From the NCBI GenBank assembly GCA_936450465.1, contig OW388293.1, forward strand, positions 52,479,201 to 52,543,200: a stretch of 64,000 nt of DNA. The letters run 5' to 3'. The notes beneath the pieces were generated by a model. The model made no database searches. It was not told the origin of the DNA and worked only from the letters and a program-made list of their open reading frames with translations. Below, in pieces: positions 12,027 to 23,270 of the stretch; within the stretch, counting starts at the first letter, position 1; every line of letters starts with the position of its first letter. The DNA is from Gibbula magus. Its lineage: Eukaryota; Mollusca; Gastropoda; Trochida; Trochidae. A program made the translations under genes and the position numbers.

Positions 12027-12296
12027 TTTAAAGGCGCTGTACGTAGCATGATTTTTTTTACTGAAATAGAGCGTTGTCACAAACATAATAATAAGTGTTA
12101 TGAATGGCTAAATCAATAAAAGAGTTGGTTCCGTTAACCCATGCGAGTCCATTTCCCATTGAGCGAACGTTTTAATGTGTTCACATTAAAATGGCCGCTC
12201 GAAGGTAGTTCAAGTGATCTGACTGATGAAGCGATACCTAAACACTCAGACTAGAGTATTAGATATGATACAATGATGGAACGGCCAACTATCTTG
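12027..12296 (+). repeat. Dispersed repeat family, copy 1 (split by foldback element)
   Basis: Begins TTTAAAGGCGCTGTACG and carries a GTGTTCACATTAAAATGGCC core. It continues after the foldback element at 19817-19880. It matches 45568-45892 in unit 2 closely, and matches an inverted, more diverged copy at 55417-55727 plus 60054-60090. No coding content. It may be an old non-autonomous transposon. Confidence 0.55.
12286..12296. other. Target-site duplication, left side of foldback element
   Basis: CAACTATCTTG lies immediately left of the foldback element and is repeated exactly at 19806-19816 on the right. The paralogous site in unit 2 (45816-45826) has this 11-mer once with no insertion, confirming target duplication. 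Confidence 0.85.
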
Positions 12297-12581
12297 GCAG
12301 TGTGAAGTTGGTTACTTATTCGTTATTGGACATTGGACATTCGATTTTTCCAGTTACTTATTCATTTGACATTCGATTTTTCCAGTTACTTATTCAAAAC
12401 AATGGTCTGATAAAGCACTATGGAACAATCCATGACAATATAAGTATACTCATTTTAAAGAAAATAGTATTTCCTATCCAATGAGCTATGCTGTTTGATT
12501 TGCATAAAATCAGAGTGTACCGTAAATTACGAAATAATGGCGATGGGGTACGTAAATTCAAGCCAAAAGGGAGAGTAAATA

Positions 12582-14848
12582 TTTAAATGGGTACCAAGAA
12601 ATATTTGCACCACCATCTAAGGGTACCCAAATGAATGATAATTCAATTTCCTATCCAATGAGGTGTCTTACATGATGTTTGATAGGGGACCTGATACCGT
12701 AAAATGCCAAATAACGTCACCAGGTAGTATACATATTAGCTCTGTATTGAGTTTTTCACAATCAAACTAGTCTGAGGGTACCATGGAATATTTGCACCAC
12801 CACCATCTAAGGGTACCCACATGAAAGATAATTCAATTTCCTATCCAATGAGGTATCTTACATGATGTTTGATAGGGGACCTGATACCATAAAATGCCAA
12901 ATAACGTCACTAGGTAGTATACATATTAGCTCTGTAATGAGTTTTTCACAATCAAACTAGTCTGAGGGTACCAAGGAATATTTGCACCACCATCTAAGGG
13001 TACCCAAATGAAAGATAATTCAATTTCCTATCCAATGAGGTATCTTACATGATGTTTGATAGGGGACCTGATACCGTAAAATGCCAAATAACGTCACTAG
13101 GTAGTATACATATTAGCTCTGTAATGAGTTTTTCACAATCAAACTAGTCTGAGGGTACCAAGGAATATTTGCACCACCATCTAAGGGTACCCAAAAGAAA
13201 GATAATTCAATTTCCTATCCAATGAGGTATCTTACATGATGTTTGATAGGGGACCTGATACCGTAAAATGCCAAATAACGTCACTAGGTAGTATACATAT
13301 TAGCTCTGTAATGAGTTTTTCACAATCAAACTAGTCTGAGGGTACCAAGGAATATTTGCACCACCATCTAAGGGTACCCAAATGAAAGATAATTCAATTT
13401 CCTATCCATTGAGGTATCTTACATGATGTTTGATAGGAGACCTGATACCGTTAAATGCCAAATAACGTCACTAGGTAGTATACATATTAGCTCTGTAATG
13501 AGTTTTTCACAATCAAACTAGTCTGAGGGTACCAAGGAATATTTGCACCACCATCTAAGGGTACCCAAATGAAAGATAATTCAATTTCCTATCCAATGAG
13601 ATATCTTACATGATGTTTGATAGGGGACCTGATACCGTAAAATGCCAAATAACGTCACTAGGTAGTATACATATTAGCTCTGTAATGAGTTTTTCACAAT
13701 CAAACTAGTCTGAGGGTACCAATGAATATTTGCACCACCATCTAAGGGTACCCAAAAGAAAGATAATTCAATTTCCTATCCAATGAGGTATCTTACATGA
13801 TGTTTGATAGGGGACCTGATACCGTAAAATGCCAAATAACGTCACTAGGTAGTATACATATTAGCTCTGTAATGAGTTTTTCACAATCAAACTAGTCTGA
13901 GGGTACCAATGAATATTTGCACCACCATCTAAGGGTACCCAAATGAAAGATAATTCAATTTCCTATCCAATGAGGTATCTTACATGATGTTTGATAGGGG
14001 ACCTGATACCGTAAAAAGCCAAATAACGTCACTAGGTAGTATACATATTAGCTCTGTAATGAGTTTTTCACAATCAAACTAGTCTGAGGGTACCAAGGAA
14101 TATTTGCACCACCATCTAAGGGTACCCAAATGAAAGATAATTCAATTTCCTATCCAATGAGGTATCTTACATGATGTTTGATAGGGGACTTGATACCGTA
14201 AAATGCCAAATAACGTCACTAGGTAGTATACATATTAGCTCTGTAATGAGTTTTTCACAATCAAACTAGTCTGAGGGTACCAAGGAATATTTGCACCACC
14301 ATCTAAGGGTACCCAAATGAAAGATAATTCAATTTCCTATCCAATGAGGTATCTTACATGATGTTTGATAGGGGACCTGATACCGTAAAATGCCAAATAA
14401 CGTCACTAGGTAGAATACATATTAGCTCTTTAATGAGTTTTTCACAATCAAACTAGTCTGAGGGTACCAAGGAATATTTGCACCACCATCTAAGGGTACC
14501 CAAAAGAAAGATAATTCAATTTCCTATCCAATGAGGTATCTTACATGATGTTTGATAGGGGACCTGATACCGTAAAATGCCAAATAACGTCACTAGGTAG
14601 TATACATATTAGCTCTGTAATGAGTTTTTCACAATCAAACTAGCCTGAGGGTACCAAGGAATATTTGCACCACCATCTAAGGGTACCCAAATGAAAGATA
14701 ATTCAATTTCCTATCCAATGAGGTATATCACATGATGTTTGATAGGGGACCTGATACCGTAAAATGCCAAATAACGTCACTAGGTAGAATACATATTAGC
14801 TCTGTAATGAGTTGTTCACAATCAAACTAGCCTGAGGGTACCAAGGCT
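12582..14848. repeat. 187-bp satellite array, left arm
   Basis: About 12 head-to-tail copies with a spacing of 187 bases (the TCTGAGGGTACC marker occurs at 12771, 12961, 13148, 13335, 13522, 13709 and so on; the first spacing is 190). Copies are nearly identical, with few substitutions each. Landmarks in each unit are GGGACCTGATACCGTAAAATG, AATAACGTCACTAGG and ATTTGCACCACCATC. Confidence 0.9.
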
Positions 14849-16404
14849 ACGGGCAAAAACATTTTCTTTAGTTCTCAAAAAAATAATGTTGTTGACAGTA
14901 TGTACAGAAATGTCTATGATGTGTAGGGACAAATTAAATCTGCAAGCAGCGTGTGACGGGTTTCAAGCAACTCCTTTAACAAATACAAATTCATGTGGTA
15001 ACACATTAATACATAAACAAAATAAAACAAAAGTTAGTCAATGCCAAGTGTCAAAGGCCTATCGCAGTCCAATCAGAAGTTATGGCCTTTTTGTTGTCAA
15101 AAGTCTCCCTGCAGCATAGTCAATGCCATGAGATCAAAATGTAATACCTCATTTGAAAGGGAAACACAATTGAAATATCACTGACCATCAAAAGCTATGC
15201 TTATGATTTCTGATATGATAAATGTAACGAGGTGAACAGTTAATATAAACTGTCTTATGACAAGAGATGTCAATGTTAAGTATCAACGGCCTATCACTGA
15301 CCAATCAAAATATAGTTACGTTTTTTAAGGTCTCCCTTCCACAAGGTCTAGTTAATGTGGCCATATGGTGCAAGTTATAGCCAAGGTAACTTCCTTTTGT
15401 TCGGACAAACAGACAAACATAAAGACAGACAGACAGTCGGACAGGTGTAACAAAATCTCCATATACCTATGTTATATTATTATTCACTTTATAAATACGA
15501 TATCACATCCCATCTGTAGAAGCAAACACACAAACAAACAAACACCAAAACTCACATCGACAATGATTTACTACAGTTATTCATTTGTTCAAACGCTATA
15601 CATTATTGATTGGAATCACTGACACTTGGGCATCAATTGACAAGACTCAATTCATCAATGATGTTTGAGAATTAATGGACAAAACCTAAACTTTGAAACA
15701 AATACGACCTTCAGTTTATCACAAACATCTGCAAAAGATTTTAGACATTCAGTTGGAATTGAACCTTACGTTTAAGTCTGTAGTCCAACATCTTATCGAC
15801 AACGGGGCACTACACCAAAGTGAGGTAGATTACGGTCACTTGAACCTGATGTATACTAGGGAAATGTGTTTGGCATTAACACTTTCAATATATGATTTGA
15901 TTGTCAATGTTTGATAAATGTAAATTTTCTTCTACAACTTGTCAATTACATTCATATTTAATATCAGAGATACGGATTTCATAGCCCAACGGTGCTTGGG
16001 AAACGCATGCATTGACATGATTAATAAATGAAAGCTGGGAAGGGAGCGTTTTGTTTCAAGTAGGTCATGCACTTATTTGTGAGTAAAATAAATATATGAC
16101 ACAGAGGCAATATTTAAAGCTGCAAATATACATTAACAAAATGAAAAGACGACACTTGGGCTATGGTGTTTATTGAGCTGAATATGTGGAAGCAAATTGA
16201 AAAATAAAAATGATGAACACTCGGCCCAGGGACGCAGATAATTTGACCTGGAAGTGGTTGAGGGAGATGAGGAAGTGAAATTGGTTACATATGGTTTTGG
16301 AAATCATTGGGAGGTGGCAGTGTCTGCTTTTTGTATCAGCAGTGCCCGATAAAAAGTATGTTGCATTTGGCGTTTACACTGAGATATTTTGCGTATTTTG
16401 TTAT
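14849..16404. other. Unique core between the satellite arms
   Basis: About 1.55 kb with no transposase or other recognised gene. It has two related segments with TATGGCC and CCTATC phrases (near 15.05 and 15.29 kb) and a CAGACAGACAGACAG-type tract at about 15420-15440, common in mollusc repeats. A 73-codon open frame at 15693-15914 has no recognisable domain. Confidence 0.5.
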
Positions 16405-19400
16405 TTTACGGTATCAGGTCCCCTATCAAACATCATGTAAGATATCTCATTGGATAGGAAATTGAATTATCTTTCATTTGGGTACCCTTAGATGGTGGTG
16501 CAAATATTCCTTGGTACCCTCAGACTAGTTTGATTGTGAAAAACTCATTACAGAGCTAATATGTATACTTCCTAGTGACGTTATTTGGCATTTTACGGTA
16601 TCAGGTCCCCTATCAAACATCATGTAAGATATCTCATTGGATAGGAAATTGAATTATCTTTCATTTGGGTACCCTTAGATGGTGGTGCAAATATTCCTTG
16701 GTACCCTCAGACTAGTTTGATTGTGAAAAACTCATTACAGAGCCAATATGTATTCTACCTAGTGACGTTATTTGGCATTTTACGGTATCAGGTCCCCTAT
16801 CAAACATCATGTAAGATACCTCATTGGATAGGAAATTGAATTATCTTTCATTTGGGTACCCTTAGATGGTGGTGCAAATATTCCTTGGTACCCTCAGACT
16901 AGTTTGATTGTGAAAAACTCATTACAGAGCTAATATGTATACTACCTAGTGACGTTATTTGGCATTTTACGGTATCAGGTCCCCTATCAAACATCATGTA
17001 AGATACCTCATTGGATAGGAAATTGAATTATCTTTCATTTGGGTACCCTTAGATGGTGGTGCAAATATTCCTTGGTACCCTCAGACTAGTTTGATTGTGA
17101 AAAACTCATTACAGAGCTAAAATGTATACTACCTAGTGACGTTATTTGGCATTTTACGGTATCAGGTCCCCTATCAAACATCATGTAAGATACCTCATTG
17201 GATAGGAAATTGAATTATCTTTCATTTGGGTACCCTTAGATGGTGGTGCAAATATTCCTTGGTACCCTCAGACTAGTTTGATTGTGAAAAACTCATTACA
17301 GAGCTAATATGTATTCTACCTAGTGACGTTATTTGGCATTTTACGGTATCAGGTCCCCTATTAAACATCATGTAAGATACCTCATTGGATAGGAAATTGA
17401 ATTATCTTTCATTTGGGTACCCTTAGATGGTGGTGCAAATATTCCTTGGTACCCTCAGACTAGTTTGATTGTGAAAAACTCATTACAGAGCTAATATGTA
17501 TTCTACCTAGTGACGTTATTTGGCATTTTACGGTATCAGGTCCCCTATCAAACATCATGTAAGATACCTCATTGGATAGGAAATTGAATTATCTTTCATT
17601 TGGGCACCGTTAGATGGTGGTGCAAATATTCCTTGGCACCCTCAGACTAGTTTGATTGTGAAAAACTCATTACAGAGCTAAAATGTATACTACCTAGTGA
17701 CGTTATTTGGCATTTTACGGTATCAGGTCCCCTATCAAACATCATGTAAGATATCTCATTGGATAGGAAATTGAATTATCTTTCATTTGGGTACCCTTAG
17801 ATGGTGGTGCAAATATTCCTTGCTACCCTCAGACTAGTTTGATTGTGAAAAACTCATTACAGAGCTAATATGTATACTACCTAGTGACGTTATTTGGCAT
17901 TTTACGGTATCAGGCCCCCTATCAAACATCATGTAAGATACCTCATTGGATAGGAAATTGAATTATCTTTCATTTGGGTACCCTTAGATGGTGGTGCAAA
18001 TATTCATTGGTACCCTCAGACTAGTTTGATTGTGAAAAACTCATTACAGAGCTAAAATGTATACTACCTAGTGACATTATTTGGCATTTTACGGTATCAG
18101 GTCCCCTATCAAACATCATGTAAGATACCTCATTGGATAGGAAATTGAATTATCTTTCATTTGGGTACCCTTAGATGGTGGTGCAAATATTCCTTGGTAC
18201 CCTCAGACTAGTTTGATTGTGAAAAACTCATTACAGAGCTAATATGTATTCTACCTAGTGACGTTATTTGGCATTTTACGGTATCAGGTCCCCTATCAAA
18301 CATCATGTAAGATACCTCATTGGATAGGAAATTAAATTATCTTTCATTTGGGCACCCTTAGATGGTGGTGCAAATATTCCTTGGTACCCTCAGACTATTT
18401 TGAATTGTGAAAAACTCATTACAGAGCTAATATGTATTCTACCTAGTGACGTTATTTGGCATTTTACGGTATCAGGTCCCCTATCAAACATCATGTAAGA
18501 TACCTCATTGGATAGAAAATTGAATTATCTTTCATTTGGGCACCCTTAGATGGTGGTGCAAATATTCCTTGGTACCCTCAGACTAGTTTGATTGTGAAAA
18601 ACTCATTACAGAGCTAAAATGTATACTACCTAGTGACGTTATTTGGCATTTTACGGTATCAGGTCCCCTATCAAACATCATGTAAGATACCTCATTGGAT
18701 AGGAAATTGAATTATCTTTCATTTGGGTACCCTTAGATGGTGGTGCAAATATTCATTGGTACCCTCAGACTAGTTTGATTGTGAAAAACTCATTACAGAG
18801 CTAATATGTATTCTACCTAGTGACGTTATTTGGCATTTTACGGTATCAGGTCCCCTATCAAACATCATGTAAGATACCTCATTGGATAGGAAATTAAATT
18901 ATCTTTCATTTGGGCACCCTTAGATGGTGGTGCAAATATTCCTTGGTACCCTCAGACTATTTTGAATTGTGAAAAACTCATTACAGAGCTAATATGTATT
19001 CTACCTAGTGACGTTATTTGGCATTTCACGGTATCAGGTCCCCTATCAAACATCATGTAAGATACCTCATTGGATAGAAAATTTAATTATCTTTCATTTG
19101 GGCACCCTTAGATGGTGGTGCAAATATTCCTTGGTACCCTCAGACTAGTTTGATTGTGAAAAACTCATTACAGAGCTAAAATGTATACTACCTAGTGACG
19201 TTATTTGGCATTTTACGGTATCAGGTCCCCTATCAAACATCATGTAAGATACCTCATTGGATAGGAAATTGAATTATCTTTCATTTGGGTACCCTTAGAT
19301 GGTGGTGCAAATATTCCTTGGTACCCTCAGACTAGTTTGATTGTGAAAAACTCTTTACAAAGCTAATATGTATACTACCTAGTGACGTTATTTGGCATTT

Positions 19401-19512
19401 TACGGTATCAGGTCCCCTATCAAACATCATGTAAGATACCTCATTGGATAGGAAATTGAATTATCTTTCATTTGGGTACCCTTAGATGGTGTTGCAAATA
19501 TTCCTTGGTACC
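16405..19512. repeat. 187-bp satellite array, right arm (inverted)
   Basis: About 16-17 copies of the left-arm monomer in reverse orientation (TTGGTACCCT at 16511, 16698 and onward). Several monomer variants recur every 562 bases: the GGGCACCCTTAG variant together with CAGACTATTTTGAATTG appears near 18350-18391 and again near 18914-18953. This indicates three-monomer higher-order duplication. Confidence 0.85.
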
Positions 19513-19805
19513 CATTTAAATATTTACTCTCCCTTTTGGCTTGATTTTACTAACCCCATCGCCATTATTTCGTAATTTACGGTACACTCTGATTTTTTGC
19601 GAATCAAACAGCATAGCTCATTGGATAGGAAATTGAATTTTCTTTAAAATGTGTATACTTATGTTGTCATTGATTGTTCCATAGTGCTTTATCAGACCAT
19701 TGTTTTGAATAAGTAACTGGAAAAATCGAATGTCCAATGAATAAGTAACTGGAAAAATCGAATGTCCAATGTCCAATAACGAATAAGTAACCAACTTCAC
19801 ACTGC

Positions 19806-19816
19806 CAACTATCTTG
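19806..19816. other. Target-site duplication, right side of foldback element
   Basis: Exact second copy of CAACTATCTTG, directly after the terminal CACACTGC of the foldback element. Confidence 0.85.
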
Positions 19817-19893
19817 CTGTCTGAGCTCTCAAATTCTCATGAAATCTACCTATCTACCTCTCACACTGAAGAGTTCCACATGACTATCGCTAA

Positions 19894-20540
19894 GGCGGGG
19901 TTTACACTACAGCCGTTTTTTGGATGCGATGCGTTAAAAAGAATCGCACAAGAAGGCAACACCTTATTTTCAATGAGTTGTCATACACTACGTCCGTTTT
20001 TTTCATGCGTTGCAATGCGATGAAAATAGAACCTGTTCTATTTTATTCGCATCGCATTCAAAATCGCATTTGAATGCCCTATATGACGTCATATTTTCAT
20101 TATCTGAAAGGGGTATTCCAACCACGTGTAGGCAAAGAAGTCATAAACAATTAAGCCAACAGATATCTGTACATAAATACATACAAACATACATTCAGAC
20201 CTGTATACATACATACATACATACATACATACATACATACATACATACATACATGTGTGCATATATACATCGACACGTACATGCATACATTTGTACATAC
20301 AAACTGTACATACATGAGATTCTATACATTAAAACCTGTACATACATCCATTGTACATGCACCTACAGTAATTACATACATCTGTACATACATATACATG
20401 TACATACATTATAACATATGGACCTTTAACAATTGCACTTATGATATTCGCATTAAAATCGCATGCAAAATGTAATGTAAACCCCCAAATCGCATGTGTC
20501 AACGGAATGCGATTTATTCGGACGTAGTGTAAACCCCGCC
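19894..20540. mobile_element. Harbinger-like non-autonomous element, 647 bp
   Basis: Begins GGCGGGGTTTACACTAC and ends with GTAGTGTAAACCCCGCC, its reverse complement. Flanks are TAA on the left and TTA on the right. The empty site in unit 2 reads CGCTTATTCG at about 45902-45911, so the target was TTA with one later change on the left. Three-base T-A-rich targets suggest the PIF/Harbinger type. It contains GCGATGCG-rich subterminal sequence and a long ACAT microsatellite. No transposase. Confidence 0.75.
20165..20420. repeat. (ACAT)n-rich microsatellite
   Basis: A run of ACATACATACAT at about 20200-20255, followed by degenerate GTACATACA-type repeats to about 20420. It lies inside the Harbinger-like element. 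The long His/Thr/Tyr open frames across it are repeat artefacts. Confidence 0.9.
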
Positions 20541-20649
20541 TTATTCGTATTCGTATTCGTCTTGTCGCACACCGTTTGAAGTAATGATTCGATTGTGACC
20601 ATTTATAGCTAATTTGTAGGGACATCATTTAACTTTCGTATCGTAGGCA

Positions 20650-23030
20650 TCGACTGTGTCATAAAAAATGTCTTTGATGCGAAATATGACTTTGAATGAG
20701 CATTATTTTGGAAAGAATTGCGTAATATTTCAAGTACAAGGAAAAGAAACAATGACATAAGTAAGCAAGAATGGTTCGACTACTTCAGTGGTATTTTAAA
20801 AAATAATGATACACCTGACCAAAACCTAGAACCCGATATGGATACTCCGAAGAATATGAGTGAAATCGAAACTGAAATACTTGAATCTCCTATTACCAAA
20901 GAGGAAATAAAGAACGCTATCAAACATATGAAAAATGGAAAGTCCCCTGGAATTGATAATATTCTTGTAGAAATGATTAAAGCATCTCGAAAAATTGATT
21001 ACCTAGCTGCATTGTTCAACAAAATATTCAATAGTAATTATTTTCCCGAGATTTGGACAAAGGCTATTATAGTACCCTTACATAAGAAGGGTGACAAAAA
21101 TAATCCCGACAACTAACGAGGAATTTCTTTGTTAAGTTCACTAGGGAAGCTGTATACATATGTGTCAAATGAACGACTTACAAATTGGGCAGATATAATG
21201 GACGAAATAACCGAAAATCAAACACGATTTAGGAAAGGATATTCAGTAACCGACCATATCTTCACTTTGAATGCAATTATAGAAAATACATTATGTAAGA
21301 GAAAACGGAAATTGTATGTTGCATTTATAGATCTTAAAAAAGCCTTTGACTTTGTAAATAGAAGTAAACTATGGCAACTATTATCCTCTTATGGTTTGAA
21401 TGGTAAGATGCTGAGAGCATTAAAGAATATATATAAAACAGTTCAATCGTGTGTTACTGTTAGATCACGGTCAGAGATGACAGACTACTTTGAGTGCCCA
21501 TTCGGACTTAGACAAGGATGCATGTTGAGTCCAATGTTATTCTCATTATTCATAAATGAACTTTCAGCAGAGATCACTAAAACTGGTAAACATGGTGTTC
21601 AGTTATTTCCAGATATTTATGAAATATTAATGTTACTATTTGCAGATGATGTTATTCTGGTATCTGAGAGCGTTGCTGGATTACAATGTCAATTAAACAC
21701 TTTGCAATTATATGCTGATAAATGGGGTTTAACTGTAAATCTTGATAAGTCAAAAGTGATAGTTTTTAGAGGAGGGGGTGTTTTGTCGAGGAAGGAAAAA
21801 TGGATTTTTTAATGGAAATAACTTACAAGTTGTGGATAGTTATAAATATTTGGGTTTTGTATTTTACGCAACATCAAACTTTAAGAAAGGTGTTCTCGAT
21901 TTATCATTACGTAGTAAAAAAGCCTTAATGGAATTTTTGTAACAAATATACGAAAATTGGGTACAGTTCAGTTGGAAGTATTTTTTAAGATTTTTGATAG
22001 CCAAATACAGCCAATATACTTGTATGGGTCAGAGGTATGGGGAATTCGAAGATATGACAGTATTGAGAAACTACACTTATTAGCCTGTAAATTATTTTTA
22101 AACGTCGGTCCACAAGCTCCGAATGCAGTTGTCTATGGAGAATGTGGAAGACACCCTGTGTATATTAACTCTCATGTTAGAGCAATTAAATATTGGCTTA
22201 AGTTAACTACCATGCCAGAAGACCGTATTCCACGAAAAGCTTATATCATGTTGAAATGGTTAGACAGTGTGGGATACAAAACATGGGCTACGGAAATTCG
22301 TATTTTGCTCACTTCTCATGGTTTTGGATTTGTTTGGTTGTCGCAAACTGTTCACAACCATGATTCCTTTATTCAAATTTTCAGACAACGTTTAATTGAT
22401 ATGTTTATTCAAAATTGGTCAAATACGCTAGAAAATAGTTCACGGTACACCTTTATAAGGAATACAAATATACTTTCGGATCCGAAAATTATCTATCATC
22501 ACAACTAACTTTTAAATTCCGCAATATTCTCATTAAATTTAGAGCGGGTTTGTTAAAATTAAAGAACAATGAAGGTCGCTGGCAAGGCATAGATTCGTTA
22601 ATGAGGATTTGTCCATTATGCAACTCGGGTATAGAAAATGAATACCACTTTTTACTTATTTGTCCTGCATATGCCACTATTCGTAAAACATATTTCACTT
22701 CAAACACGAGATCAATTGTATTGTACGATTGTATTTAAGAATTTCCTACAGACAAAAACAATGTCGATAACAAATTTAAGTTACTATCTTTATCATGCTT
22801 TTGAAGAAAGAAAACGTTTACTTAATGAATATGATATTAATGATTGAATGTGATAGATATATGCACTGGTATTATACCCTCGACAATATATATGAGACGA
22901 TATACTTTTGATTTATATGTTGCAAAACCTCTCCTCTTAATCTGTATATATTGTATGACATGCATGTATATATGTATTTGGGCCTATGGCCTACATACGA
23001 AATAAAGATTATGATTATGATTATGATGTG
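20650..23030 (+). mobile_element. Non-LTR retrotransposon (LINE), 5'-truncated, lightly decayed
   Basis: Encodes ORF2 reverse transcriptase from just before the palm: SPITKEEIKNAI, KSPGIDNI, IIVPLHKKGDKNNPDN, AFIDLKKAFD, FGLRQGCMLSPMLFSLF and the catalytic LLFADDV, then a C-terminal block with the Cys/His-type pattern CPLCNSGIENEYHFLLICP. The endonuclease domain is missing. Breaks: an in-frame TAA at 21114-21116 where a Tyr is expected before RGISLLSS, a frameshift near 21805, another near 21945 and one near 22500. The 3' end is a short GATTAT repeat tail (about 23006-23027). This stretch is absent from the paralogous place in unit 2 (about 45987-46001). The clade was not assigned. Confidence 0.85.
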
Positions 23031-23072
23031 GTAGTTTCGTCGTTACATCCCTTTCCTTCTATATATTAGTAA

Positions 23073-23267
23073 GGCGGGGTTTTCGTATACACTACTACTA
23101 CGTTGATGCATGCAATCTGGGGTTCTATTTTTTCTCATCGCATCGCAACCCATGAAAAAACGGACGTAGTGTATGACAACTCATTGAAAATAACGTGTTG
23201 CGTTCTGGTGCGATTATTTTTAACGCATCGCATCCAAAAAAAAAACGGCCGTAGTGTAAACCCCGCC
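23073..23267. mobile_element. 195-bp MITE, same family as the element at 19894
   Basis: Begins GGCGGGGTTTTCG and ends GTAGTGTAAACCCCGCC, flanked on both sides by TAA. Its interior is made of the same GCATCGCATCC and CATGAAAAAACGGACGTAG motifs as the larger 19894-20540 element, so it is an internally deleted relative. It lies just after the LINE tail. Confidence 0.8.
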
Positions 23268-23270
23268 TAA

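Larger units (their letters stand above)
12297..19805. mobile_element. 7.5-kb foldback-type DNA transposon with satellite arms
   Basis: Starts GCAGTGTGAAGTTGG and ends with its exact reverse complement. The outer 285 bases of each end (12297-12581 and 19513-19805) are inverted copies, including matching 60-codon open frames at 12302-12484 (+) and 19618-19800 (-). Inside them lie long tandem arrays of one 187-base monomer in opposite orientations (12582-14848 and about 16405-19512), around a 1.55-kb core. The element is flanked by an 11-base target duplication, and unit 2 carries the empty site. No transposase is visible, so it is probably non-autonomous. Foldback architecture is known from FB and Galileo-type elements. 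The superfamily is not certain; an 11-base duplication would suit some Mutator-like elements. Confidence 0.85.

Noticed and set aside
12302..12484. 60-codon frame repeated at 19618-19800 on the other strand
   Set aside because: These are the inverted ends of the foldback element, matched because the ends are copies; no known domain.
15693..15914. 73-codon frame in the foldback core as a transposase remnant
   Set aside because: No catalytic motif or zinc-finger pattern could be seen and the length is within chance for AT-rich DNA.
12582..19512. Regularly spaced repeats that could be read as a CRISPR array
   Set aside because: The period is 187 bases with no unique spacers and the arrays sit in inverted arms of a transposon in an intron-bearing genome.
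20010..20414. 134-codon frame rich in His, Thr and Tyr
   Set aside because: It is the translation of an ACAT microsatellite inside a Harbinger-like element.
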